From Anaerolineae bacterium (GTDB taxonomy: Bacteria; Chloroflexota; Anaerolineae; DRVO01): 12,756 nt of DNA. Positions within the stretch are counted from its first letter, which is position 1. Every line of letters starts with the position of its first letter. The position numbers and the translations under genes are program-made. The DNA is taken from assembly GCA_012719195.1 (NCBI GenBank), contig JAAYAV010000081.1:1-12756 (forward strand), read 5' to 3'. The notes beneath the pieces were generated by a model that was not told where the DNA came from, searched no databases, and saw only the letters and a program-made list of their open reading frames with translations. This document shows positions 1 through 5,733 of the stretch, piece after piece.

Positions 1-4
1 ACGG

Positions 5-1153
5 ATGCGCGTCACGTCGGACTTCGAGTGTGGGAACGGCAAGAGCATCCGCCCGGTGGCCCCCGGGCACTGGTCGCTGGAGGAGGTGGGCGAGAAAGCG
101 CCCTACTGCAAGTACTTCTGCGTGCGCCTGGAGCCCGAAGGGGACGGCGGCCTCGTCCAACTGGACGTCTACCCCGACCCGGACCTGGGCGAGCCGGGCC
201 GGGCCGGTATGATGGGTCACTACCCGTCGCAGATCTGGTACTCCAGCGACGACATGGTCACCTGGCGACCGACGGCGCATGTGTGGGAGGACTCCACCGA
301 GTTCCACGAGTCCCACCTGGCAGTGCGCGTGCGGGTGCAGCCGGGCCAAGCCCTCCACGTGGCCAGCAACGCCGTGGCCCCCTACTCGCGGGTGGCGGCC
401 TGGGCGGAGGAACGGGCGGCGATCGGGTGTGGCGACGAGGCGCTCTCCCTGGGCCGCAGCCACGAGGGACGCCTCATCCCGCTCCTGCATCTGCCCGCCC
501 GCGGCGCGGATTCCGCCTCGGTCTTCATCTTTGCCGGCCAGCATCCGTCCGAGCACCTGGGCGTGTACGCCGCCATGGGCACGGTCGAATTCCTGCAGTC
601 GGCCCATCCGGAAGCGCTGGCCCTGCGCGAGCGCTTCGAGTTCTGGGTCTGCCCCATGATCAACGTGGACGGCAACGTCCATGGCCGCAACGGCTGGACC
701 CTGCAGGGCATCAACATGTCGGGCGACTTCGTTGGCGCGGCGGACGGCACGGAGCCCCAGGCGGCTGAGGACAAGGCGCTCTGGCGCCACCTCACCGAGG
801 TGTCGCTGCCGGCCGCGAGCCTGCAGTTCCACGGCTTCATGGGCAAGCGCGGCTTCGTGGACCCGCCCTACGACGGGCTCTACACCCTGCAAGACCCGGA
901 CGCGGTCTATGAGGGGAGCGCGGCGGCCGAGCGCTACCGCGCCGTGCAGGACGTCATGAAGTGGGACAGCGACGGCCTGATGGGCGGCGGCCGCCCGGGG
1001 ACGGTGAGCGAGGGGTTCGTGGAGTACCAGTTGGCCCGGTTGCTGGGCACCATCCCGGTGTTCTACGAGATCAACCACGGCTACTGCGGCGTCTGGGGGG
1101 CAAAGCGGCGCGGCGCTCAGGTGATGCGGACGGCGCTCAAGGCGCTGGGCTGA
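5..1153 (+). CDS. M14-family zinc carboxypeptidase, cytosolic-carboxypeptidase-like
   Basis: This 382-residue protein has two parts. Residues 1-135 look like the N-terminal beta domain of cytosolic carboxypeptidases: a start resembling the S-x-F-x-x-G-N opening (SDFECGN), then W-Y-S-S-D-D-M and a V-A-P-Y-S element near 124-128. Residues about 150-380 form the M14 catalytic domain. The zinc site is visible as H180-P-S-E183, a third ligand H276 (LQFHGF) and the general base E355 (FYEINHGY). An N-V-D-G element (220-223) matches the usual N-P-D-G. The expected role is cytoplasmic removal of C-terminal residues from peptides or proteins; no signal peptide is seen. Oddity: where M14 enzymes carry the substrate-carboxylate Arg and the Asn-Arg pair (GNYR and DLNR regions), this protein reads G-R-N-G-W and N-M-S-G (227-240), so its specificity may differ. 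The ATG at 5 fits the family's N-terminus, but only 4 bases lie upstream, so no ribosome site can be judged. The assignment to M14 is fairly sure; the substrate is unknown. Confidence 0.82.
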   Translation: MRVTSDFECGNGKSIRPVAPGHWSLEEVGEKAPYCKYFCVRLEPEGDGGLVQLDVYPDPDLGEPGRAGMMGHYPSQIWYSSDDMVTWRPTAHVWEDSTEFHESHLAVRVRVQPGQALHVASNAVAPYSRVAAWAEERAAIGCGDEALSLGRSHEGRLIPLLHLPARGADSASVFIFAGQHPSEHLGVYAAMGTVEFLQSAHPEALALRERFEFWVCPMINVDGNVHGRNGWTLQGINMSGDFVGAADGTEPQAAEDKALWRHLTEVSLPAASLQFHGFMGKRGFVDPPYDGLYTLQDPDAVYEGSAAAERYRAVQDVMKWDSDGLMGGGRPGTVSEGFVEYQLARLLGTIPVFYEINHGYCGVWGAKRRGAQVMRTALKALG

Positions 1154-1159
1154 TCTTCC

Positions 1160-1207
1160 TGACGCACCAGACTAGCCCATGAGGGGCGTCAGAAGGGAGG
1201 GTCTGGT
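1160..1207 (+). other. Possible H-type pseudoknot just after the carboxypeptidase stop
   Basis: TGACGC (1160-1165) pairs with GCGTCA (1186-1191). ACCAGAC (1166-1172), inside that loop, pairs with GTCTGGT (1201-1207). The two perfect helices interlock, which is the topology of an H-type pseudoknot, beginning 6 nt after the TGA. There is no U-run, so a normal intrinsic terminator is not indicated. It could be a 3'-end stabiliser, a small structured RNA or chance. Confidence 0.3.
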
Positions 1208-1485
1208 GGCACGAGCCGCGCCGTGTGAAATTGGCCTAACGTCCCAAGTGGTTCCAGAGAGCAAACCCACTGCTCCCCTTCCCTAAGAAGAAAGGCGGGA
1301 TCGGGCAGTCCGTTACCCATGGGACGATGCGTTTCCCGCTTCCCCCAACCGTACTAGTGGGAGCAGCTGCGTCCTTGGCCGCCTAGTTTGTGATCGACAC
1401 CCTTGAGGACTCGCTGGAGGCCCAGGGCAGCCGCATTCCGGCCAGAACGGCGACCTTCCGGACCGGTGACGCACCCCCGCTGAGG

Positions 1486-1515
1486 GTAGATTGCGGGCGC
1501 AGCGAGGAATGACAG
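1486..1515. repeat. Fragment resembling a dispersed intergenic repeat
   Basis: The segment reads, on the minus strand, TGTCATTCCTCGCTGCGCCC followed by GCAATCTAC. This is the layout of the short repeats seen in many bacterial genomes whose translated shadow gives strings such as VIPRCARN. Only one copy is visible in the window, so repeat status rests on resemblance. Confidence 0.3.
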
Positions 1516-1646
1516 GGGCTGGCCCGGCGCTTAGTGCCGGATGCGATGCGGTGTTAGGCTCACCCCATGCCACCCCGCCTGCTTAGCTTGACGTCGGTTA
1601 GTTAGGTGCAGTCGCCCACACCGGATACCCCGCCCGGCTGACCCCG

Positions 1647-1655
1647 TGCTATAAT
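1647..1655 (+). promoter_or_regulatory. Extended -10 promoter for metG
   Basis: TGC at 1647-1649 followed by TATAAT at 1650-1655 is a perfect extended -10 element (TGnTATAAT). No convincing -35 hexamer lies 16-18 bp upstream, which is tolerated by extended -10 promoters. The predicted start of transcription is near 1662, giving a leader of about 175 nt before the metG start. Confidence 0.6.
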
Positions 1656-1661
1656 CGCGCC

Positions 1662-1837
1662 ATGGCCTCTCAGCGGAGACTGTCTGTGTCGGAGTGCTGC
1701 ACTCCGCTCCCAGCCGCGCCGCGGTGGATGACCGCCGCCACGGGCAATATGGGGGCTTGCCCCCGCCTGCCCGCCGCCCTCTAGTCTGAGCACCGGTCCA
1801 TAGCCGTTCGGCGCTTGCTGCAAGGGAGTTTCCGAAA
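1662..1837 (+). promoter_or_regulatory. Structured 5' leader of metG
   Basis: The leader contains three consecutive foldable elements. A 7-bp hairpin lies at 1690-1706 (CGGAGTG, loop CTG, CACTCCG). A small GCGGT/ACCGC hairpin lies at 1721-1735. A two-tier hairpin lies at 1741-1773: outer stem CGGGCA/TGCCCG, inner stem GGGGG-CTTG-CCCCC. The ribosome site AAGGGAG (1822-1828) is 9 nt before the ATG, and CTCCC at 1707-1711 is complementary to its GGGAG, so translational control is conceivable. It cannot be assigned to a known riboswitch. GGTGG..ACCGC vaguely recalls a T-box bulge, but the conserved sequence and spacing are not matched. Confidence 0.35.
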
Positions 1838-3592
1838 ATGAGTGAGAGGATTCTAGTCTGCGTTGCCTGGCCCTACGCCAACGGCAACCTGCATCTGGGA
1901 CACGTCGCCGGCTCTCTCCTACCCCCGGACATCTTCGCCCGCTACCACCGCTTGCGTGGTCACGACGTGCTCATGGTCTCCGGTAGCGACACCCATGGCA
2001 CGCCCATCACCGTCAAGGCGGAGAAGGAAGGCGTCACCCCCCGCGAGATCGTGGACCGCTACCACACGGCCGACCTGCACGCCCTCAAGGGACTGGGCAT
2101 CGCTTTCGATCTCTACACCGAGACCGACACCGAGAACCACTGGTGCATCACCCAGGACATGTTCCTAGGCCTGCTGCACAACGGCTACCTCTACAAGGAC
2201 ACCATGATCAGCCTCTACTGCCATAGCTGCCGGCGCTTCCTCGCCGACCGCTACGTCGAGGGAACCTGCCCGCACTGTGGCTACACCGAGGCGCGGGGAG
2301 ACCAGTGCGACGAGTGTGGCCGCACCCTGGACGCCACCGAGCTGATCTCGCCCCGCTGCAAGACCTGTGGCGGCACCCCCGAGCCGCGGGAGACGGAGCA
2401 CTTCTTCCTCGACCTGGCCAAGCTCAACGCCCCGCTGCTGGAGTGGCTCAACACCGACAAGGAGCACTGGCGGCGCAACGTCATGAACTTCGCCCGCAAC
2501 ATGCTCGAGAGCGGCGACCTGCGCGGTCGCCCCATCACCCGCGACATCGCTTGGGGCATACCGGTGCCGCTGGAAGGCTACGACGACAAGCGCATCTACG
2601 TCTGGTTCGACGCCGTCATCGGCTACCTCTCCGCCACGGTGGAGTGGGCCAACCTCGTGGGCCGGCCCGAGGCCTGGCGGGAGTGGTGGCAGGACGAGTC
2701 CGTGCGGCACTACTACTTCATGGGCAAGGACAACATCGTCTTCCATACCGTCATCTGGCCGGGGATGCTCTACGGCTACGGCGGCCTCAACCTGCCCTAC
2801 GACGTGCCCGCCAACGAGTACCTGCGCGTGCAGGGGCGGCAACTCTCCAAGAGCCGCAACTGGATGATCGACCTGCCCGACTTTCTGGAACGGTACGATC
2901 CCGACGCGCTGCGCTACATCCTCTCCATCAACATGCCCGAGCGCAGCGACAGCGACTTCACCTGGGAGGAGTTCGTCCGCCGCAACAACGACGAGCTGGT
3001 GGCCACCTACGGCAACCTGGCCAACCGGGTCCTCACCTTCGCCGCCCGCCACTTCGAGGGCCGGGTGCCGGAGCCGGGTGACCTGGACGATGAGGATCGC
3101 GCCATGCTGTCTCGCACCGAGACCGCCTTCGCCACCGTGGCGGAGGACCTGGAGGCGTGTCACTTCCGGTCCGCCATCGCCGAGGCCATGGAGGTGGCCC
3201 GCGAGGCTAACCGCTACCTGGATGCCAAGGCGCCCTGGTTCCAGATCAAGCAGGATCGCCAGGCAGCAGCGACGTCGCTCTACACCATGATTCAGGTGAT
3301 CAGCAGCCTCAAGACGCTCCTCTGTCCCTTCCTGCCCTTCTCCTCGCAGGCCTTGCACGAGATGCTGGGCTTCCAGCACGACCTCTTGGGCCGCCAGTAC
3401 ATCGAGGAGCTTCCGGAGGAAACGCGCTCTCACCTGGGGCTGCGCTACGAGGCCCCCGTGGGCGAAGATCGCTGGCAGTCGGTGACGGTTCCTGCCGGGC
3501 AGGCATTCGGCCCCATCCGGCCTCTGTTCCGCAAGCTGGAGGAAGCGGTGGCGGCCGAGGAAGTGGAGAGGATGCTGGCCCGCTCCGGTTAG
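1838..3592 (+). CDS. metG: Methionyl-tRNA synthetase
   Basis: This cytoplasmic class I aminoacyl-tRNA synthetase charges tRNA-Met (and initiator tRNA) with methionine using ATP. The 584-residue sequence shows the HIGH motif as H19-L-G-H22 and the KMSKS loop as Q335-L-S-K-S339. Between them is a zinc module with four CxxC pairs (C128/C131, C144/C147, C157/C160, C174/C177), typical of the two-knuckle MetRS type. W-F-D-A-V-I-G-Y-L-S and a C-terminal anticodon-binding helical domain (from about residue 390) follow. It ends shortly after the anticodon domain and lacks the roughly 110-residue C-terminal tRNA-binding/dimerisation domain found in E. coli MetRS (677 residues). That makes it a naturally short form, probably monomeric, unless the domain is a separate gene elsewhere. 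The ATG at 1838 is supported by AAGGGAG 9 nt upstream. It is transcribed alone: upstream lies a long leader, and downstream a hairpin and a convergent gene. Confidence 0.97.
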   Translation: MSERILVCVAWPYANGNLHLGHVAGSLLPPDIFARYHRLRGHDVLMVSGSDTHGTPITVKAEKEGVTPREIVDRYHTADLHALKGLGIAFDLYTETDTENHWCITQDMFLGLLHNGYLYKDTMISLYCHSCRRFLADRYVEGTCPHCGYTEARGDQCDECGRTLDATELISPRCKTCGGTPEPRETEHFFLDLAKLNAPLLEWLNTDKEHWRRNVMNFARNMLESGDLRGRPITRDIAWGIPVPLEGYDDKRIYVWFDAVIGYLSATVEWANLVGRPEAWREWWQDESVRHYYFMGKDNIVFHTVIWPGMLYGYGGLNLPYDVPANEYLRVQGRQLSKSRNWMIDLPDFLERYDPDALRYILSINMPERSDSDFTWEEFVRRNNDELVATYGNLANRVLTFAARHFEGRVPEPGDLDDEDRAMLSRTETAFATVAEDLEACHFRSAIAEAMEVAREANRYLDAKAPWFQIKQDRQAAATSLYTMIQVISSLKTLLCPFLPFSSQALHEMLGFQHDLLGRQYIEELPEETRSHLGLRYEAPVGEDRWQSVTVPAGQAFGPIRPLFRKLEEAVAAEEVERMLARSG

Positions 3593-3632
3593 CCGTCTGC
3601 TCCAGCTAGCTCGGTTTGGTGTTGGGCAGACC

Positions 3633-3662
3633 AGAGAGCCGACCCGGTGGGGTCGGCTCTCT
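3633..3662. terminator. 13-bp hairpin between convergent genes
   Basis: AGAGAGCCGACCC (3633-3645), loop GGTG, GGGTCGGCTCTCT (3650-3662) is a perfect 13-bp GC-rich stem. It lies between the stop of metG and the stop of the minus-strand gene ending at 3697, so it can serve both directions. Neither side has a run of Ts, so termination would be by hairpin alone or with other factors. Confidence 0.6.
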
Positions 3663-3696
3663 CGCTATCCCAGATTGTGGCCGTCTTCGACCGAAC

Positions 3697-4371
3697 CTAC
3701 CCGCGCCTCTCCCGCTCGGCATCTTCGCGTTTGCCGGCGTCGCGATCGCGCGCCTCCCGCTCCAGGATCCGCCGCTGCATATGGTCGAGCGAGCTTATCG
3801 TGGCATGGTTGCCCACCAGCGCGGCGAGAGGGATGTAGACCAGGAGCAGCAGTGGGGGCACCACCAGGCTCAGGGCGAGCAGGAGGAGGCTGATGATCCC
3901 GATCACCAGAGTGAACAGGGGGCGCCCGAAGGCGAGTACGGCCGCGTTGCGGTAGGTGGTGCGGATTCCGCCGCTTTCTTGCGCCAAAGCCATCGGGAAG
4001 ACGTAGATGATGACACCAAGCCACATCACCAGCGCGTAGATCCACAGGAGGGTCAGATAGGCGAGCCAGTTGGTGATGTTGGAGTAGAACCAAATGTTGA
4101 AGAGGAGCAGGAAGGTCACCACCACGTTGATGGCGCCCAAGGCCCAGGCCTTGCCGAAGTACTGGCGCAGGCCGGCCCAGAACATGTCGAACTCAACCCG
4201 GTGACCGAGGGCCTTCTGCCGCGTCAGGTAGTAGGCGCCCATCGACCCAGGGAAGAGAGTCACCAAGGCGAGGGCGAGCAGCCCCCAGACCAGGTTGACG
4301 CCTACCATGAGGAACATCTCATCCCACCAGTCGCGGAACGACCGGCCGATAACCTTGAGCGCTTCCGACAT
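3697..4371 (-). CDS. DUF624/YesL-like integral membrane protein
   Basis: This is a 224-residue membrane protein with about five to six hydrophobic segments, for example around V-N-L-V-W-G-L-L-A-L-A-L-V, N-V-V-V-T-F-L-L-L-F, L-T-L-L-W-I-Y-A-L-V-M-W-L-G-V and L-V-I-G-I-I-S-L-L-L-L-A-L. It ends in a charged Arg/Glu/Asp-rich cytoplasmic tail. The opening R-S-F-R-D-W-W-D and the P-G-S-M-G-A-Y-Y-L-T-R-Q element resemble the DUF624 (YesL) family, whose biochemical role is unsettled; in some bacteria these proteins sit beside carbohydrate transport or two-component genes. The start chosen is ATG 4371, with GGAG 6 nt upstream and a strong promoter at 4400-4427. The frame is open to 4566, but a start there would precede that promoter. 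It is divergent from the histidine kinase gene at 4516, so a functional link is possible but unproven. Confidence 0.75.
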   Translation of the reverse strand: MSEALKVIGRSFRDWWDEMFLMVGVNLVWGLLALALVTLFPGSMGAYYLTRQKALGHRVEFDMFWAGLRQYFGKAWALGAINVVVTFLLLFNIWFYSNITNWLAYLTLLWIYALVMWLGVIIYVFPMALAQESGGIRTTYRNAAVLAFGRPLFTLVIGIISLLLLALSLVVPPLLLLVYIPLAALVGNHATISSLDHMQRRILEREARDRDAGKREDAERERRG

Positions 4372-4399
4372 TGGGTCTCCGGCACCGCAGTATGGGGCG

Positions 4400-4427
4400 A
4401 TTCTAGCACGCGTCGGGGGTCGGTCAA
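4400..4427 (-). promoter_or_regulatory. Sigma70-type promoter for the DUF624-like gene
   Basis: On the minus strand, TTGACC (4427-4422), a 16-bp spacer and TAGAAT (4405-4400) give five of six matches in each hexamer. Transcription would start near 4393, leaving a short leader of about 20 nt that contains the GGAG ribosome site before ATG 4371. This supports the shorter start for that gene. Confidence 0.65.
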
Positions 4428-4474
4428 AAGGTAAGCGATCCACCGGCGTCACCGGGCCTAAACCCAAGGGCGGA

Positions 4475-4498
4475 GCCTGCCGATACCTATGGGCAGGC
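4475..4498 (+). promoter_or_regulatory. Inverted repeat upstream of the kinase ribosome site
   Basis: GCCTGCC (4475-4481) and GGCAGGC (4492-4498) form a perfect 7-bp inverted repeat with a 10-nt spacer, ending 6 nt before the strong GGGGAGG ribosome site (4504-4510). It could be an RNA hairpin in the kinase leader or an operator between the divergent genes. It also buries the alternative ATG at 4489. Confidence 0.35.
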
Positions 4499-4515
4499 AG
4501 TGCGGGGAGGATCCC

Positions 4516-5733
4516 TTGATCAGTACCGGTACCGGGCACCAGGAAGTCGCCCAGTTGCGCGCGCAACTGGCGGCCGCCCAGGCCCGGATAGAGGCGCTCG
4601 AGACCCTACAAGCGGTGACGCTATGGGTGAACTCCGAGCTACGGCTGGACACGTTGCTGGCCGAAGTGCTGTCGGCTGCCGTGGCGGTGGTGGGCGCCGA
4701 TGCGGGCGCGCTGCTTCTGTTGGACGAGACGCGGTCGCAACTGGAGTACGCCGTCGTGCCGGGATCGATGGGTGGCGCTTTGGTGGGCCGCCGGGTGAGC
4801 GCCGATGACGGGGCGGTCGGTTGGGCCATATCGCGGCGAGAGCCGTTGGTGATCGAGGCGCCCCAGCGCCGCCGCCGCTTCCACTCCGAGTTGGTGACCA
4901 CGCTCCATCCTCGGACCGCCACGCTGGCCTGCGTGCCTCTTGTCGCCCAGGGTAGGGTGGTGGGCGTGCTGGAGATGGTCAGCAGCGACACCGCGCACTC
5001 CTTCGGCGAGGCGGACGTGTCGCTCCTGTCCGCCGTGGCCGGCCAGGCGGCCATCGCCATTGAGAATGCCCGCCTCTACCTGGAACTGACCCAGGAGCGC
5101 GATCGCATTCTGTCGGTGGAGCAGGAGGTTCGGAACCAGCTCGCGCGCGACCTCCACGACGGACCGGCCCAGTTGCTGGCCTCGCTCATCATGCGGCTCC
5201 GGTTGGGGCTCTGCCTGCTTGATAAGGGCCGCGAAGAAGGCCGGCGGGAACTGGGGGCGCTGGAGCCTGTTCTCGAGCGCGCCCTCCGCGAAGTCCGCAC
5301 CATGCTGTTCGACCTGCGGCCGGTGATCCTGGAGGCGCGCGGATTGGCCGCCGCCCTGGAGGACTACGCTCGGCGGCAGAGCGCCGAGGGCTTCACCGTG
5401 CGCTACACCACCAAGGGCGAACCGCGCCGCCTGCGGGCCGATGCCGAGCGAGCCGTCTTCGCCATCGTGCGCGAGGCGGTGGCCAACGCCCGCCGACACA
5501 GCGGCACGGACGAGGCCGACGTCACCCTCAACTTCGCCGACGGGTCAGTCCAATTGGTGGTCTGCGACCAGGGCGTCGGCTTCGAGCTGCAGCCGACGGA
5601 ATCGGAGAGCATGCTGCGCGGGAGCCTGGGTCTAGTGAACATGCGCGAGCGCACCGAAGCCATCGGTGGTCGCCTGTCCATCCAGTCGCGCCCGGCTGAG
5701 GGCACGACCGTCTCGCTCACCGTTGCCGGCTGA
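4516..5733 (+). CDS. GAF-domain sensor histidine kinase, NarL/DegS type
   Basis: This 405-residue protein is predicted to autophosphorylate on histidine and pass the phosphate to a response regulator. A short coiled coil (A-Q-L-R-A-Q-L-A-A-A-Q-A-R) precedes a GAF sensor domain (about residues 25-185). There are no membrane segments, so sensing is cytoplasmic. The HisKA_3 phosphoacceptor is H214 in A-R-D-L-H-D-G-P-A-Q. The ATPase domain follows, with N324 (E-A-V-A-N), the G1 box D351-Q-G-V-G and the G2 region G-S-L-G-L-V-N-M-R-E-R. The chosen start is TTG 4516 with GGGGAGG 5 nt upstream. ATG 4489 would add nine residues but has a poorly spaced ribosome site inside a hairpin. No response regulator is adjacent, so it is an orphan kinase here; its NarL-type partner is presumably elsewhere. 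The 3' end overlaps the convergent murJ by 17 bp. Confidence 0.9.
   Translation: MISTGTGHQEVAQLRAQLAAAQARIEALETLQAVTLWVNSELRLDTLLAEVLSAAVAVVGADAGALLLLDETRSQLEYAVVPGSMGGALVGRRVSADDGAVGWAISRREPLVIEAPQRRRRFHSELVTTLHPRTATLACVPLVAQGRVVGVLEMVSSDTAHSFGEADVSLLSAVAGQAAIAIENARLYLELTQERDRILSVEQEVRNQLARDLHDGPAQLLASLIMRLRLGLCLLDKGREEGRRELGALEPVLERALREVRTMLFDLRPVILEARGLAAALEDYARRQSAEGFTVRYTTKGEPRRLRADAERAVFAIVREAVANARRHSGTDEADVTLNFADGSVQLVVCDQGVGFELQPTESESMLRGSLGLVNMRERTEAIGGRLSIQSRPAEGTTVSLTVAG

Larger units (their letters stand above)
1154..1646. other. Gene-free intergenic stretch
   Basis: About 490 bases carry no credible gene: the reading frames that cross it lack recognisable protein sequence and have no ribosome site. 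It holds the possible pseudoknot at 1160-1207. Around 1486-1515 a segment (AGATTGCGGGCGCAGCGAGG, then AATGACA) resembles the common dispersed intergenic repeat whose reverse strand reads TGTCATTCC. Nothing else was identified between about 1208 and 1485. Confidence 0.55.

Noticed and set aside
1313..1573. A minus-strand frame of 86 codons in the gap before metG
   Set aside because: Its VIPRCARN-like segment is the usual translation artefact of a dispersed DNA repeat, and there is no ribosome site.
1721..1735. T-box antiterminator bulge in the metG leader
   Set aside because: GGTGG..ACCGC is similar in outline, but the spacing has two extra bases and no specifier stem with an AUG codon could be defined.
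2165..3433. A 422-codon open frame on the minus strand inside metG
   Set aside because: It is fully antisense to a clearly identified gene, has low-complexity Val/Gly/His/Leu-rich sequence and no recognisable motif. Such frames are a by-product of high-GC codon bias.
4372..4566. Longer start for the DUF624-like protein
   Set aside because: It would begin upstream of the strong promoter at 4400-4427 and read through the kinase start; the extra residues do not look like a membrane protein.
4639..5499. A 286-codon minus-strand frame inside the histidine kinase
   Set aside because: It is antisense to well-defined GAF and kinase motifs, and its composition is that of a shadow.
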